Made by a program: the position numbers and the translations under genes. Shown here one piece after another: positions 23,594-35,800 of a stretch of 64,000 nt of DNA. The notes below the pieces were generated by a model. It searched no databases. It was not told the origin of the DNA and saw only the letters and a program-made list of their open reading frames with translations. Position 1 is the stretch's first letter, and the number at the start of each line of letters is the position of its first letter. The DNA comes from Dysidea avara (lineage: Eukaryota > Porifera > Demospongiae > Dictyoceratida > Dysideidae): the NCBI RefSeq assembly GCF_963678975.1, contig NC_089277.1, positions 23,882,672 through 23,946,671 of the forward strand, read 5' to 3'.

Positions 23594-24202
23594 ATGTGGA
23601 CCAACATTTGGAAACACTTGGATATACATTGGGAACTGTAAGTAACAGTTGTGTTATTTCAGTGATGTGTAAGTGCTGTCCATGTATTCTAAGTGATGAA
23701 ATGTATTCATAGGAAGGTGAAGATGGTACATGCGGTACAACTCGACGGAAGGCAGCTAAAGCCGCTTCCAAAACTATGCCTAATCTTGATGAAACAGGCA
23801 TAGTTACAGGTGGTTGCAGACATGTCATAGCCCAGAAAGCAGTGAACATGTTCAGGGGTGAAATGTAGGTACCATTGTTTGCCTTCATTTATGCATTATA
23901 TACTTAACACACAGATATGGCTACTCACATTATTTGCATGAGAAAATATTTTCCCCACGTAATGTTGAATGGCTATGGCAAGATGTCATATGCCAATACT
24001 GGGAGTGGGCGCGGAGTAAGACAGCACTTTTTCCAGGGTCCAAAGCAATGGACATGAAGCCAGCTAGCTCTATCTGTGATGCATGCAAAAGCACACTCTT
24101 GGCACTGTCAGGTAACTGTTCACACAAGAAGAACACTGAGCAACACACATGTACACATGTACACCTTCACCATACACACACATGTACACATGTACACCTT
24201 CA

Positions 24203-24286
<84 letters not shown>

Positions 24287-27200
24287 GCACACACATCGCT
24301 AAAGAATCTCATACTCAATATGGATGTATCAATGACTAGATCGTTTGGGGAGGTAGATGGCAGGATGGTGCTGGAGGTGGGGCTGGAGAAGACATGGAGC
24401 AGTTGTTCTCTTATATTTTATGCTGGGGCTCAACATCAAAGAATATGCTTCCAGAAAGTATGGTGCAGCAAGCAATTAAGCTAAAATTTAATGGATTTTG
24501 TTGGATTTAATTAAAATTTATGAGACTGCTTTATTTTAACTGTACTTTGTATGTATCTTTAGCAAGGATAGACCACTTGACTGAAGCTGCAGGTTTTTGG
24601 AACAGCCGGAAGATTAAAGCACTACCATTTTCGCTGAGTAGTAGGCTTAATAAGGTACTTTGAAGAGTGTAGCAATTGTAATTGAATATTATTTATGTTG
24701 TAGACTAGCGCGGTACTTATAGAAACTAAACAGGAATTACAACAGCTGCAATCCAACTTTGATGTCTGCTTAGATGAAACAGTACTAGGCTCTTTCAAGA
24801 GAATATATTGCGCAAGGTTTTACTAATGGCTATTAGTGCATGTGTAAATATATGTACATTGTAGCTGAATTATCTTCATTTACTCCTGATGCCATTTTGT
24901 CGGATGCAGCTAAATACTTTCAAATGAAGGAACAAGCTGCACTTGCCAGCAATTTGCCTAGTTATTTGACGGTAGCTTCAGAACCATTGAGCATAGTACT
25001 ATGTACATAGATGGCTGTATTACAATATGAAACTCTTTATGAAAAGATGTTAATAGGGGTATAGTATGCTACATAACACTAGTATTATTTACCTTTTGTA
25101 GCATGTGATGATTTATACACACAAGCTGTCGATTTCACCAAGAAGTGTAATGGGCAAGTGAACAGGATTCAGCAAATGGAGATCTAGAGTAGGCTGGATC
25201 AGCAAACATCCGCTGATGGGAAAAAGGACATAGTGCAATACTCTCTTGTGAAGCTACAAGAGGAGATGGAAGTCATTAGCCTAACAATGAAGAAATGCCA
25301 GGAGGCCTTGCAGAAGGCAACAAGTTTGTTTACAATTCATCATAAGCACAATGCTTTTTGCGTAGTGCATAGTGCATGTTCATTTACCAATGTAATATAA
25401 ACATTTAATAAAAAGTAAAAGCTTTACTGAACTGTTACACAGAATCACAGCCAACTGCCATGTGTTGATGCCTGTGTGGGAATTATTGATCTAGGGCTAG
25501 TACACAATGACTCGCACACATAGTGTGTACCAGCTTCACTGAAATGCATGGATCTTTTGAGATACAGTGTTGGGGAATGGAAACCAAGACTAACTATAAT
25601 TTTACTGGTCACTTTAACCATAACTGTACATGGTTAATCATACAGAAACCTACCTTAATATTATTTACCCACGTTATTGCATGCTTGTGTTGTGCCTTTG
25701 TTTTGAAAGAAGGGACACTGTTGAGTGTATTACATTTCAGTATACTTGTCATTTATTGTAGCTTCCAGTAAGCAGCGTTCTAATTTGAGGAAGGCAATTA
25801 CTGCTGATAAGAACAAGCTGCGAACGACCATCCAGAAGTATTGCAGTGTCCAGGAGTACCTTCAACCCAATGAATGTATTCAGATAGCTGAAGTTGATAT
25901 TGTAGCAGGACAGTTTCCTTGGTCTGCTTTAACAGGTACTGCATGTGCACACAAACCAGTGTTGTGCTTATCTTGAATACAAATGTCAAAATTTTGCAAT
26001 AATATTCATATTTATACTGTTAGAGTTGGGAAATTTCAATGTGATCAAGGTATTAATACACATCGGAAGGTATTTTTTATATTGTGATAATTGAAACACC
26101 ACAATATATTGCAAATGCCGACAAGATACCTTTGGCATAGTGAGCCATTCCAAAGCATTTTATTAATGTAAGGCTGGTTTGTACTTTCAAAATACTGTGA
26201 TTTTTCAGTGAAACATTATATTCAAGTTTTTTACATACCCTGTCACACAATCTGTGAATCTTTTGCCAGCAAATCCTCTAATATTAATGAAGTAATCCCT
26301 GAACATGGTTGTGTGTAATAGGCCGCTTCAAAATCATGGGGTGAATACATTCACATTGATTTTATTGATGGTACAATAAAATATTGCTGCTCTCTGCCAT
26401 AATACTCTTCAGGTCGTCATAACATGGAAACTAAGCTTCAACTTGAAGCCACTGAGAAGCACAACCTTACCTGTCGCCTGAAAGAAGAAGAGCTGCTCAT
26501 ACTGAAAGAAATGAAGTCTTACGTTTCCTTTTATCAGCGTTGCATAACAGAATTACAGGATGCCATTAGAGGTATTTGTTGCATCTATTTTATTGCCATA
26601 ACTATATCTCTTTCTTGTACATGAAACATAGTGGAAGAAGTTGCTCTAGTTGGTAAGGGATAAATGTTGTAATGTGAGAACATCAGTTTATATCAATGTC
26701 TCCATTGCAGCCACACCTACGTCAGCTGTTCCCAGTGGTAAGGAATAAGATTAATATTGTGACGTGGGACCATCAGTTTATCAATGTCTCCATAACAGCC
26801 ACACTGACATCAGCTGTTCCCAGTGGTAAGGAATAAAATTTAATGCTGTAATTTGGGAACAACAGTTTATTAATGTCTCCATAGCAACCACACCTACATC
26901 AGCTGTTCCCTGTGGTAAGGAATAAATGTTTTTTCGGAACATCAGTTTATCAATGTCTCCATAGTAACCACACCTACGTCAGCTGTTCCCAATGGTAAGC
27001 AATATATATATTGTAATGTTGGAACATCAGTTTGTCAATGTCTCCATAGCAACCACACCTACGTCAGCTGTTCCCAATGGTAAGGAATTATATTGTAATG
27101 TGGGAACATCAATTTATCAGTGTCTCCATAGCAGCCACACTGACATCAGCTGTTCCCAGTGGTAATGAATAAATGCTGTAATTTGGGAACAGTTTATTAT

Positions 27201-27900
27201 TGTCTCCGTAGCAATCACACCTACGTCAGCTGTTCCCAGTGGTAAGAAGTAAATGTTGTAATGTGGGAACATCAGTTTATCAATGTCTCCATAGCAACCA
27301 CACCTACATCAGCTGTTATGTGGCAACATCAGTTTATCAATGTCCTCATAGCAACCATACCTACGTCAGCTGTTTACAGTGGTAAGGAATAAATGTTGTA
27401 ATGTGGGAACATCAGTTATGAATGTCTCCATAGCAACCACACGTACATCAGCTGTTTCCAGTGGTAAGTAATAAGTGTTGTAATGTGGGAACAAGTTTAT
27501 TAATGTCTCCATAGCAGCCACTCCAGTGTCAGCTGTTTCCAGAGGTAGGGAATATTTATTCCTTTTTCTTGCAATGTAACAGACAAAACTCTTTGTTTTG
27601 TATAGATTGCAATGTCCAAGAAACTGCATACAGTGAGTCCATGCAGTAATTGTGCCATGAGAAATAAAGGTAATGTACATGCATAAATTATTATAGGGAA
27701 GATACTCTTCGAGTAGCATTCGTTCTGGATTTTTGCGAGGAAAAGTTGCCTTTCTCAAGAAGCAGCTTATCTGTGCCAGGACATTTTTGTCATCTGTTCA
27801 GAACTTATTAGAAGTCCATGAGTGTGATGAAGAGGATCTGCTGGGTGGAGATCAAATGTCTGATTATGAATCAGGCAGTGACGAAAATGACGATTTGTGA
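23594..27900 (+). CDS. KDZ-type transposase-like gene, multi-exon, N-terminus not found, probably degenerate
   Basis: A chain of exons with good GT-AG borders encodes a KDZ (Kyakuja-Dileera-Zisupton) transposase-like protein. Exons: 23,594-23,637; 23,713-23,864 (G-C-R-H-V...K-A-V-N-M-F-R-G-E); 23,915-24,111 (Y-G-Y-S-H-Y-L, W-Q-D-V-I-C-Q-Y-W, then V-M-H-A-K-A-H-S-W-H-C-Q); 24,340-24,457 (V-W-G-G-R-W-Q, G-E-D-M-E-Q-L-F-S-Y, T-S-K-N-M); 24,563-24,654; 24,704-24,816. Later coiled-coil-like exons lie at about 24,867-25,330, 25,760-25,935 and 26,413-26,570, then a mini-exon array, and a last exon 27,697-27,900 ending in an acidic tail. Conserved blocks and order support the family, which cuts and pastes DNA in the nucleus. 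One frame change near 24,065 and a TAG near 25,185 interrupt the reading, and not all exon phases could be joined. Alternatives are a host gene domesticated from the family, or sequencing indels in a live element. No terminal repeats were found around it. Confidence 0.6.
24142..24298. repeat. (AC)n microsatellite with ACATGTACACC repeats, intronic
   Basis: Two copies of a CACATGTACACATGTACACC-type block are followed by about 95 bp of almost pure AC repeats. It lies in the intron between the exons ending at 24,111 and starting at 24,340. Confidence 0.95.
26631..27550 (+). repeat. Tandem array of about 11 mini-exon plus intron units
   Basis: Each unit (about 80-90 bp) has a 27- or 30-nt block ACACCTACGTCAGCTGTTCC preceded by an intron-type end (TCTCCATAG or similar) and followed by GTAAGG or a near variant. 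The first block, just after 26,630, is different in coding sequence (reads like V-E-E-V-A-L-V) but has the same following intron. Block length is a multiple of three and both borders fall in phase 1, so any number of units could be spliced in without breaking the frame. The encoded peptide is about T-T-P-T-S-A-V-P-S per unit. One unit (near 27,310) has lost its donor by deletion. The array lies inside the KDZ-like gene. Confidence 0.8.
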
Positions 27901-29136
27901 CCGGATTTCATATAACAAGACTTCCACACACACAAAATCAAACTTACGATTTTACCAGAAATGGATTGCTGGTCTAATACACTATCATATTTCACACTGT
28001 ACTTCCTTCAGCACTGGCAAGTCTGGTTTCTGTAGCAGCTTTCTTCCGACCCTGTCAAAGCCACGAGTGTGAGATTGGCACCATTAAATGGCCATGGCTT
28101 TGTGATAATGGTGTGTAGTGAGCTGGGACTTCACAGAGAGCTCGCCAATAGTGTTCTCAGTCAATTTGGAGTAATTTGAGGGCCATGGGGGCCATGGAGA
28201 GCCAAACTTGGCCTCTGGATTCCAATCGTCTTCTTACTTCATTTTATGGAGTGTAAAATGAAGTAAGAAGACGTTACAATATTAATTTTACGTTACAATA
28301 AAATAACGTAAAATTATTTGTTCGAGCCGGCGTTACAATATTAATTTTATTAAGACTACCGTCCACCCCCACCCTCCCACCCTATTACTACCACCTGTGA
28401 TATTATAACCCGCTCGAAAAAAGCTGCTCAAAACAGGGCAAATTTTGGGTATCAGAAATGTATACACCCACTCAGTGATAGCTAGTGAACAATTGGTACA
28501 AATTTTGTTTGCACAGCTGTATTGTAGGCACTGGGAAGTTATTACACAATGATTCCTTAAAATCGCCATATCTCCTAACAAAGCTTTGTACGTCGAAGCC
28601 TTGTTTTGTCAAATTCAGTCACATGCATTTTTAGCTATCACAGTCTTTATATACACCATTACGTGTTTTTCTATTTATACACCATTACGTATTGTGTACA
28701 TATACATGTATTGATGAATCTTACTATGTGGTGAGGCAGAATAAAAAACAATAAGCTAGCACGTAAATAATTAAAATTTTATTATGTGAGTTTCTGCAGC
28801 TGACCATGATTGGGCATATGTATGCATTTATTATGCGTTGTGCATAGTTCTGTTCACTTATATGCTTATGTTTATATAGCCTAATTCTTATATTTGACCC
28901 TCTTTGCATTGGTCATCAAAATCACCTTATCAGCTCTAAGACTTGCATGCATATTTGGGAACACCAGTGAATGCAAATTTCAAACCTCACCATACCCTGC
29001 AAACAGCACTAAAAATGAAGAGCTAACAACCTTCAGGCCTTTAACCAGCAGTTTATTATACCCAATCATAAATTATTTATTTTTATACATTGAGTTTTTT
29101 AACTTAGGTCAATAAAGTGTATGGAAATGTGCATAA
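27901..29136. other. Intergenic, with a perfect hairpin
   Basis: No exon was recognised. A GTTACAATATTAATTTTA block occurs at 28,273 and again at about 28,331, near the hairpin at 28,227-28,273. The remainder is AT-rich with no clear features. Confidence 0.4.
28227..28273. repeat. Perfect 20-bp inverted repeat with 7-nt loop
   Basis: CGTCTTCTTACTTCATTTTA at 28,227-28,246 is followed, after TGGAGTG, by its exact reverse complement at 28,254-28,273. It could fold as a strong hairpin. It may be a tiny MITE remnant, as repeated sequence continues to its right. Confidence 0.95.
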
Positions 29137-29139
29137 CAC

Positions 29140-29945
29140 AGGAAAATTTTCATAATTCCCGTGATGGGAATTATAAAGGGAATGCTACTATTCCCATCAC
29201 TGATTCCCATTATGGGGAAAGTGGAACAATTCCCATCATGGGAAAGTTTTAAATTCCGATCATGTGTATAAGCAATTCCCATAATGGGAATACTAATTAT
29301 TCCATTATGGGAATCCTTATTCCCATCATGGGTACATTGAAATTCCATAGCATTATTTCTATTCCCAACATGGGAATGGTGAAGTTCCCATTGCATAAAT
29401 TCTATTCCCATCATGGGTATATTGAAGTTCCCGTTACATTAATTTTATTCCCAAAGTGGGTATATTGAAATTCCCATTATGTAAATTCTATTCCCTTCGT
29501 GGGAATCGTAAAATTCCCATTTCATTAAATTGTATTCCCATCATGGGTATATTAAAATTCCCCTTATGTATAGTCTATTCCCATAATGTGTATATTGAAA
29601 TTCCCATTTCGTAAGTTCTATTCCCATCATGGGTATATTAAAATTCCCGTTGTGTAAAGTTTATTCCCATAATGGGTATATTGAAATTCCCACAATGTAT
29701 ATTCTATTCCCATTATGGTAATGCTGAAATTCCCATTGCATAAATCCTGTTCCCATCATGGGTATATTAAAATTCTCCTTATGTAAAATCTATTCCCATA
29801 ATGTGTATATTGAAATTCCCATTTCGTAAGTTCTATTCCCATCATGGGTATATTAAAATTTCCGTTGTGTAAAGTCTATTCCCATAATGGGTATATTGAA
29901 ATTCCCATTACATAAATTCTATTCCCACCATAGGTATGTAGGTAG
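29140..29945. repeat. Left subterminal array of TTCCCATnATGGGAA-type palindromes
   Basis: More than 20 blocks of ATTCCCAT, many as the palindrome TTCCCATCATGGG or TTCCCATAATGGG, usually followed by TATATTGAAATTCCC. Spacing is about 30-50 bp. Subterminal repeats of CACTA elements are known transposase-binding sites; that role here is inferred. Confidence 0.9.
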
Positions 29946-30073
29946 GTTTCACTGTACACGAAATAGCAGATACGGAAGATAACTGTATAATATTATCATA
30001 CATGTATATGTGAAGAGTACAATCATAGATTAGAACAATACACATGTAATCAAACGTACAGCTAGTCTCTGAG

Positions 30074-32547
30074 TCAAAAAGATTCTATTTCCTTTAGTAC
30101 ATCCTCTCTACTTAGGTTATTAATATCGGCTTCATCTTTAACACTGACAACACCCTCTCTCAAGAGTAGGGAAGCAAGCGGAATTATTAGATCTTTTTTG
30201 TCACATTTAGAAAGGTTTTTCTTTTCCTCGCTGGTACAGTACAGTCTGGCAGCAGAATACAGTTGGGATCGTGACACATTCCTTATGTTGTTTATACTAA
30301 ATGCACAGAAAATGACAGCTGTGGCACTCTGCTTAGTCAACTCTATAATTCAGAGAAAAACACAAAACAGACAGGATAATTTTTTGGTAAGTAATTGTTA
30401 ATTGTAATGTACATGATTATATCAAGTATTGTTATAATAATTGCTTAAAAATTATGTATCTACATGGTTGAAGTGAAACATAAACATGCAAATGTTTTCA
30501 CTGGAGTTGATTTGCATTATGCAAAGTATAATATGCCAATGAAATTATTTAAGCACACATGTATCTACATAGACATACCAGGTGGCAATGTCCTGCCTGC
30601 AGTACTAGTGGGATTGTCGGACACCTTCTTACTCTTTCCTTTATTCGTACTCCCATTTGATTCCTCACTCTCCTCTTCACCAGAATCTGAGAATACATCA
30701 CTGGGTATGACAACCTTAAGCTTGTCATGTGACAATGTCCTGCCTGCAGTACTAGTGGGAGTGTTGGACACCTTCTTACTCTTTCCTTCATTCTTACTCC
30801 CATTTGATTCCTCACTCTCCTCTTCACCAGAATCTGAGAATTTGTCACTGGGTATGACAACCTTAAGCTTGTCATGTGACAATGTCCTGCCTGCAGTACT
30901 AGTGGGAGTGTTGGACACCTTCTTACTCTTTCCTTTTTTTTTGCTCCCATTTGATTCCTCACTCTCCTCTTTACCAGAATCTGAGAATTCGTCACTGGGT
31001 ATGACAACCTTAAGCTTGTCATGTGAGTCATGGGTTTGTGAAGAAGACGCCTTATAATCATCAGGAAGAGTGGCCTTGCTGGTTGACAATTCTGCAACCC
31101 TTTGTTTTCCACTATCATTCTTTACTATTTCGTCAGCATGCTTAGTAGCAGATCCTTTTTCTTTCTTAACTCTTGACCTCTTTGCAGGTGGCTAATACAG
31201 TATAACAATATACAATATAAGTATAGCATGTGTAAAAGTATGCATGTGTTACAGTAATAGTGTGTTAATTTATTTTGTTTTATTATACAGCCCCCTGTAC
31301 TGGAGAAATATATGCTACTGCACATATATGTGCAAGCATATATTATGGTAGAATGTGATTTACCTTTTCATAATCATAGCCCTGGTTAATCTGCCTCTTC
31401 CTCTCACGGAGACAATCTTTAATGTGTTGTCTGATGGCCTCTTCACCAAAACCATCCATTGAATAGTCTTTTGCAAGCTCCTTTGCAAAAGCAGTGAGCT
31501 CTTCTTGCAATGCTTTATTGTTGCGGAAACTAGGAATATTATTTCCTGGCCACTTCTCTGCAGCCTTTGTGGACACCATGTTTCTCCTAGTAAATAATCA
31601 GCATAATTAGGTAATAGTACAGCCACTTGTACCACTAACTTCATCAAGTACATCCGTTTATCCACATCTTTCATACTTCTCATGGCATGCAACGTTAGTT
31701 TAGAATTGCGTGTTAAGTTTTTTCCTACTGGGTCTGCTTTTTGAGAATTTGAGGTTGCTGGGTTTGTGTCAGCTGAAGAGCTAGCTTGTGATCCAGCAAT
31801 GAGTTTGCGAAGTAACAGCTGCTGCTTCAGAGTACAAAGACCACAAGAATTCAACATCTCCATAGTAGCACAGCTCCCAAGCATCAGTAAGGTTTCCCCA
31901 TCAACTTCTTTCTCTAGGAGATGATGAAAAGACAAAGTAAATATAATTATATACACACACGTGCTAAATACAATATTGTTATTCACAAGTATGTTATATA
32001 AGACTTGTACAAGTAGCTTACAATTAAAATGCATGCTCACTATGTCCAAGATACAACTAAAACCAAACAATGTAACAAAATCACCACCATTTGACCAGTT
32101 AATGTTCCACCAAGAAACTTGGACAACTCTTCAATTCACCATACACACTATAGGGTACAGACTTAGGTTCATAGTTATAGGTTTTTCATTGGTCTTGTCC
32201 AGGGTTGCTAGCTAGCTATATAGTGTGTATGATACTTGAGTAGAGGATTGCCAGAAGAATAACTAATTTTCAGGACAAGAATGAGACAAAATTGCTAGCA
32301 ACTAGGCCATATAATAAGTGCTACAAATATATAGAGGCACAACAAAGACAGCATAGGTGACAACAAGTAATACATAGTTTGTGAAGTGTGAGCAAACAAA
32401 AATACCAACACCTGATATGTGTTTACGTACAGCAACTAATTCCATACCTTCAAAACGCTTCACAACATCATCACTGAAGTGCTCACTAGCCCATCGCGCT
32501 GTCTCCTCACAGGTCCAATTAGCGATTTCAGTCTCATTGCTCGCCAT
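30074..32547 (-). CDS. SAM-domain-like accessory protein of the CACTA element, four exons, one frame break
   Basis: ATG at 32,547. Exon 1 (32,547-32,448) begins M-A-S-N-E-T and carries W-T-C-E-E-T-A-R-W...V-V-K-R-F-E. Exon 2 (31,913-31,364) continues with K-E-V-D-G-E-T-L-L-M-L...L-K-Q-Q-L-L-L-R-K-L-I. Together these read as a sterile-alpha-motif (SAM) type helical domain of about 65 residues, split by an intron. A single missing base near 31,590 shifts the frame within exon 2; after it comes a basic/amphipathic segment (K-A-A-E-K-W-P-G...Q-G-Y-D-Y-E-K). Exon 3 (31,191-30,579) encodes a charged region with three 49-residue repeats rich in S, E and K. Exon 4 (30,342-30,074) encodes a C-terminal helical segment. 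Donor and acceptor phases match throughout. SAM domains mediate protein oligomerisation; a role bridging transposase or transposon ends is inference. The gene is head-to-head with the transposase. Confidence 0.7.
30584..31025 (-). repeat. Three tandem 147-bp coding repeats
   Basis: CAATGTCCTGCCTGCAGTAC recurs at about 30,586, 30,733 and 30,880, each starting a 147-bp unit. The unit is a multiple of three (49 codons), so the reading frame of exon 3 is preserved. The near-identity of the copies implies recent duplication. Confidence 0.9.
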
Positions 32548-32829
32548 AGATAACGGTGATGAACAACGACGGACGGCTACAAATAACCAGGGCTCAGGTG
32601 GCAGACAGTAGCTAAACAGCTCAGGTTTTGTATTCAAAGTATCGTCCTACTTGTTTCTCGAAACCCTCGTCGAAAACAAACTCGTTAACAAATAGATCCT
32701 GGAGCAAATCACTTCTCACACAAATGAAAGCGTGCGCCTCCGCGTTCAATGGATCCGATTGGATAAAGTTATCCATTACGCAATGCGCGCATAGTATTCC
32801 CTCCATTTACTTGCCGCGAAAAGAGTCGA
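32548..32829. promoter_or_regulatory. Shared divergent promoter region of the CACTA element
   Basis: 282 bp separate the ATG codons of the minus-strand SAM-like gene (32,547) and the plus-strand transposase (32,830). It is somewhat richer in GC and CpG than its surroundings (for example ACGACGGACGGC and AATGCGCGCAT). A bidirectional promoter is inferred from layout; no specific box was identified. Confidence 0.5.
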
Positions 32830-35800
32830 ATGGATGGATGGAGTAGAAGCGAAATTACTTGCTGTAACTGCGCAGCTTTGAGCTATATTCATGTCCACTG
32901 CCCTTGCTATCGGTGTAGAAAGAAAGCTGTTTCTAGGTCAGTAGAGTACCGCCATTGGAAGCAATCCAAATTGCTTTCCACAAGCCAGACTTCCACACTG
33001 GACATTGCTATGCTTAATCCCAATGATGTCAGTACGGAAGAAAGTCCTATTGGTGAGCCTTTCTACATTAGCTACCTATACAACTAGCATGTTGGGAGGT
33101 TGATACCGTAAGGCAAGAAAATTTCGCGGGGTTCAAATTTTCGAGGGTCCCCTTATAAAAAATTTACAGAAAACGTATTGAGATTGATGTCTAAGCCATG
33201 AACATTTGTTCCACGGAAATTACTGATTTAACCTCATTTTGGCATTCCTTGAAAAATTTTTGCCTTACAGTAATTTGCGTGAATGTGTAGCTACATGAAC
33301 TTAAATCATAGGTGATGTAGAAATTAACAATATGGAAACAGAAATGGATGAAGTATGTAATGAGCAACCTGTATCAAGAAATGGGCAAAATAGTGGACTT
33401 GTTTGTGACAATGGGGCTGAGCACAATATAAGTGACCATAATATGACTGACGAGCTTGACAGAAATGATTGTGGATCAAATGAATCAACTACTCATAGTG
33501 ATGATGCTGAAGTTGTACAGGCAGTACTGAAAGCTTTTGGACTTGCTGAAGAAATGAGTGCGTCACAGAAAAACTTGATGGAAATAATAGAATATGGATG
33601 TGACTTATACTGTCAAGGGATCACAGAAAAACTAAATAGGTGGCCAAAAAATTATGCAGCTTGCTTACAAGTTCTAAGAAATGCTGGTTACAAAGATCCA
33701 ACCATATATCGGGTATGTTTGAATGAAGCTCACCCTAATTTATGGAGCTGCATTAAAGATCAAACTGCAAATTGTCAGTATTGTGGTCAACAAGGGTCTA
33801 TAATGTATTATTACTTAAGCTTAGAAGACAAAATCAAAAGGTGGTGTTCAGATGAAGAATTTTGCTACAAGATGACAGCACATTGGAGGGAACGTGTGAC
33901 ATGGATGAACTCTGGATATTCAGACAGTTGGCTAATGAATGAGGCATGGCACGGAAAAAGGTAATAGCCATTGTTTTAAGATATATGAATTGTATGCATG
34001 CAAGTTGTCTGGTATAAAACTTGAAGACTCAAAACTTAGCCATGTGTTCCATTTTTAGGCCATTTTATCTATTGATTTGTATTACTTTATTACCACATTA
34101 ATTATTATACCTACTTTTAATAAATTTTAATAACTATGTTCTTTTTTGGATATATGTAACACAATTTTAGGTTTGCTGAATTGAGTTGGTTTTGGGACTT
34201 GCGTCAACAGTGGATGCTCCCATTTAGATGCACTTCTTGCAAGCATGTTATCAGTACTGATCACATCACCAAGAGTCTAGGCCAAGAAGGTTTTCATGGG
34301 CAAGCAATATCTCTGCTGTGTCCCCACTGCTGCAGTCGAGTTGAACATACACTTCATTATGCCACTGGTGACCCTCGTAATATAGCACTTATTGCACACT
34401 GGGATGGCTGGCAGCCATTTTCTACATCACTGAAGCATAGCTGCGGTATGAATTCTACTAGTTCAAGTGACAATATTTTGCAACCATAAAAATATTGTTT
34501 TTTTAGGATCTTTTGAAGTGAAAGTAGCTACAATTACTAAATTGGAGAGGTGCAAGGTTAATGAAGTGTATGTTTGTGGGTTTGTGCCGAGCTATGCTTT
34601 GCCCAATCGAGCACCATGGTCATTAGACCCATTTTTGGACCCACTCATTACAGAATTGGAAGATGCTTTTATTGATGGTATATATAATTATTATTAATAA
34701 AGGACATACATATTGTATATATACCAATTATTACACGTATAGGTATTTCAGTCAACTATTCTGCAACGATTGGGGGCATTGAAGTTGGACCTGCTGTAAT
34801 TCGATGTATTTTACTATGTTGGACTGGTGACCATCCTGCCCAGTGTGAGGTTGGAAAGTTTTTAGGAACAGGTGGTGCACATCCTTGCAGACGTGATAAA
34901 GTAGAAGGTACTTAGTTTCACCTAGCTTATTATATCATCTTATTTAAGTAATGTAAGTATAGGAGCTCGATCCAGCAGTGGGAGCAACCAGTTGTACTAC
35001 GGAAATTACCGTTTCCATTACCGTCATCAGTGGCTGCCAAGAACATTGGATGAGTCGCTGCCAGACATGGAAGAGGTTGATCAGGAAGATAGGGTAACTG
35101 TGAGACATCAAAAGGCTAGCGAGAGTGGCTTCACAGGAACATCCATTTTGCACCGCCTCCATGTACTATACAATTTTAATATCTTGGAGGATTTTGTATT
35201 CGATGCAATGCACACTATCCTTTTGAGGAATATTAAAAGGCATCTGGATTATTACAAGGAGAATGGTTTTTTTAAATGATAATGTTGAAAATGGTTTAGG
35301 CAATATTCCATGGACTGCAGGTACTTATAGAACTTTGATACATTAGAGAATAGTGGTGATGCACAGATATAAAATTGTTTATAGATATTTCTATCAACAG
35401 ATAAAATAATATTTGATGGCCATACAAAAAATTAGATTGGTTACTTTTATCAGTTGATGTCATTAAGTAAAATGAAAGCATCACTAGAGTATCTCAACTT
35501 TGGCTGACAAGTTTCTGTGTGCATGGATTTTTATCATCTAATTCAAAACTACACGTTTACTCAAACTATATGGCCTGTAGCTGTTTGTATATATTTTTTT
35601 AGAATTGAAGGATGGACGTATACCAGAAGGTATCACACGAAGAATGGGGTTCTGGAAGGCTGAGGAATACTTAAAGTTCACATATCCAGCCTCAGAGCAT
35701 ATTCTTGGTGGAGTGCTGCCTGAACAACATTACAACACCTGGATTTTGATGGTCAGGATAGTTGAGCTTGTGTTTGGATGCTGCAGGAATGGGTGGACCC

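Noticed and set aside
24070-24339. Open frames coding for poly-(TH) or poly-(CV)
   Set aside because: Translations of the AC microsatellite in an intron of the KDZ-like gene.
23594-27900. Terminal inverted repeats around the KDZ-like gene
   Set aside because: I looked for matching ends between 22.3-23.6 kb and 27.9-29.1 kb and found none that could be supported.
29140-29945. Independent satellite array
   Set aside because: Its position exactly inside the CACAG terminus, and a partner array at the other end, make it the subterminal region of the CACTA transposon.
30464-31057. Plus-strand 197-codon open frame with three hydrophobic repeats
   Set aside because: It is the antisense of the 147-bp coding repeats of the minus-strand SAM-like gene, whose splice sites and frame are better supported.
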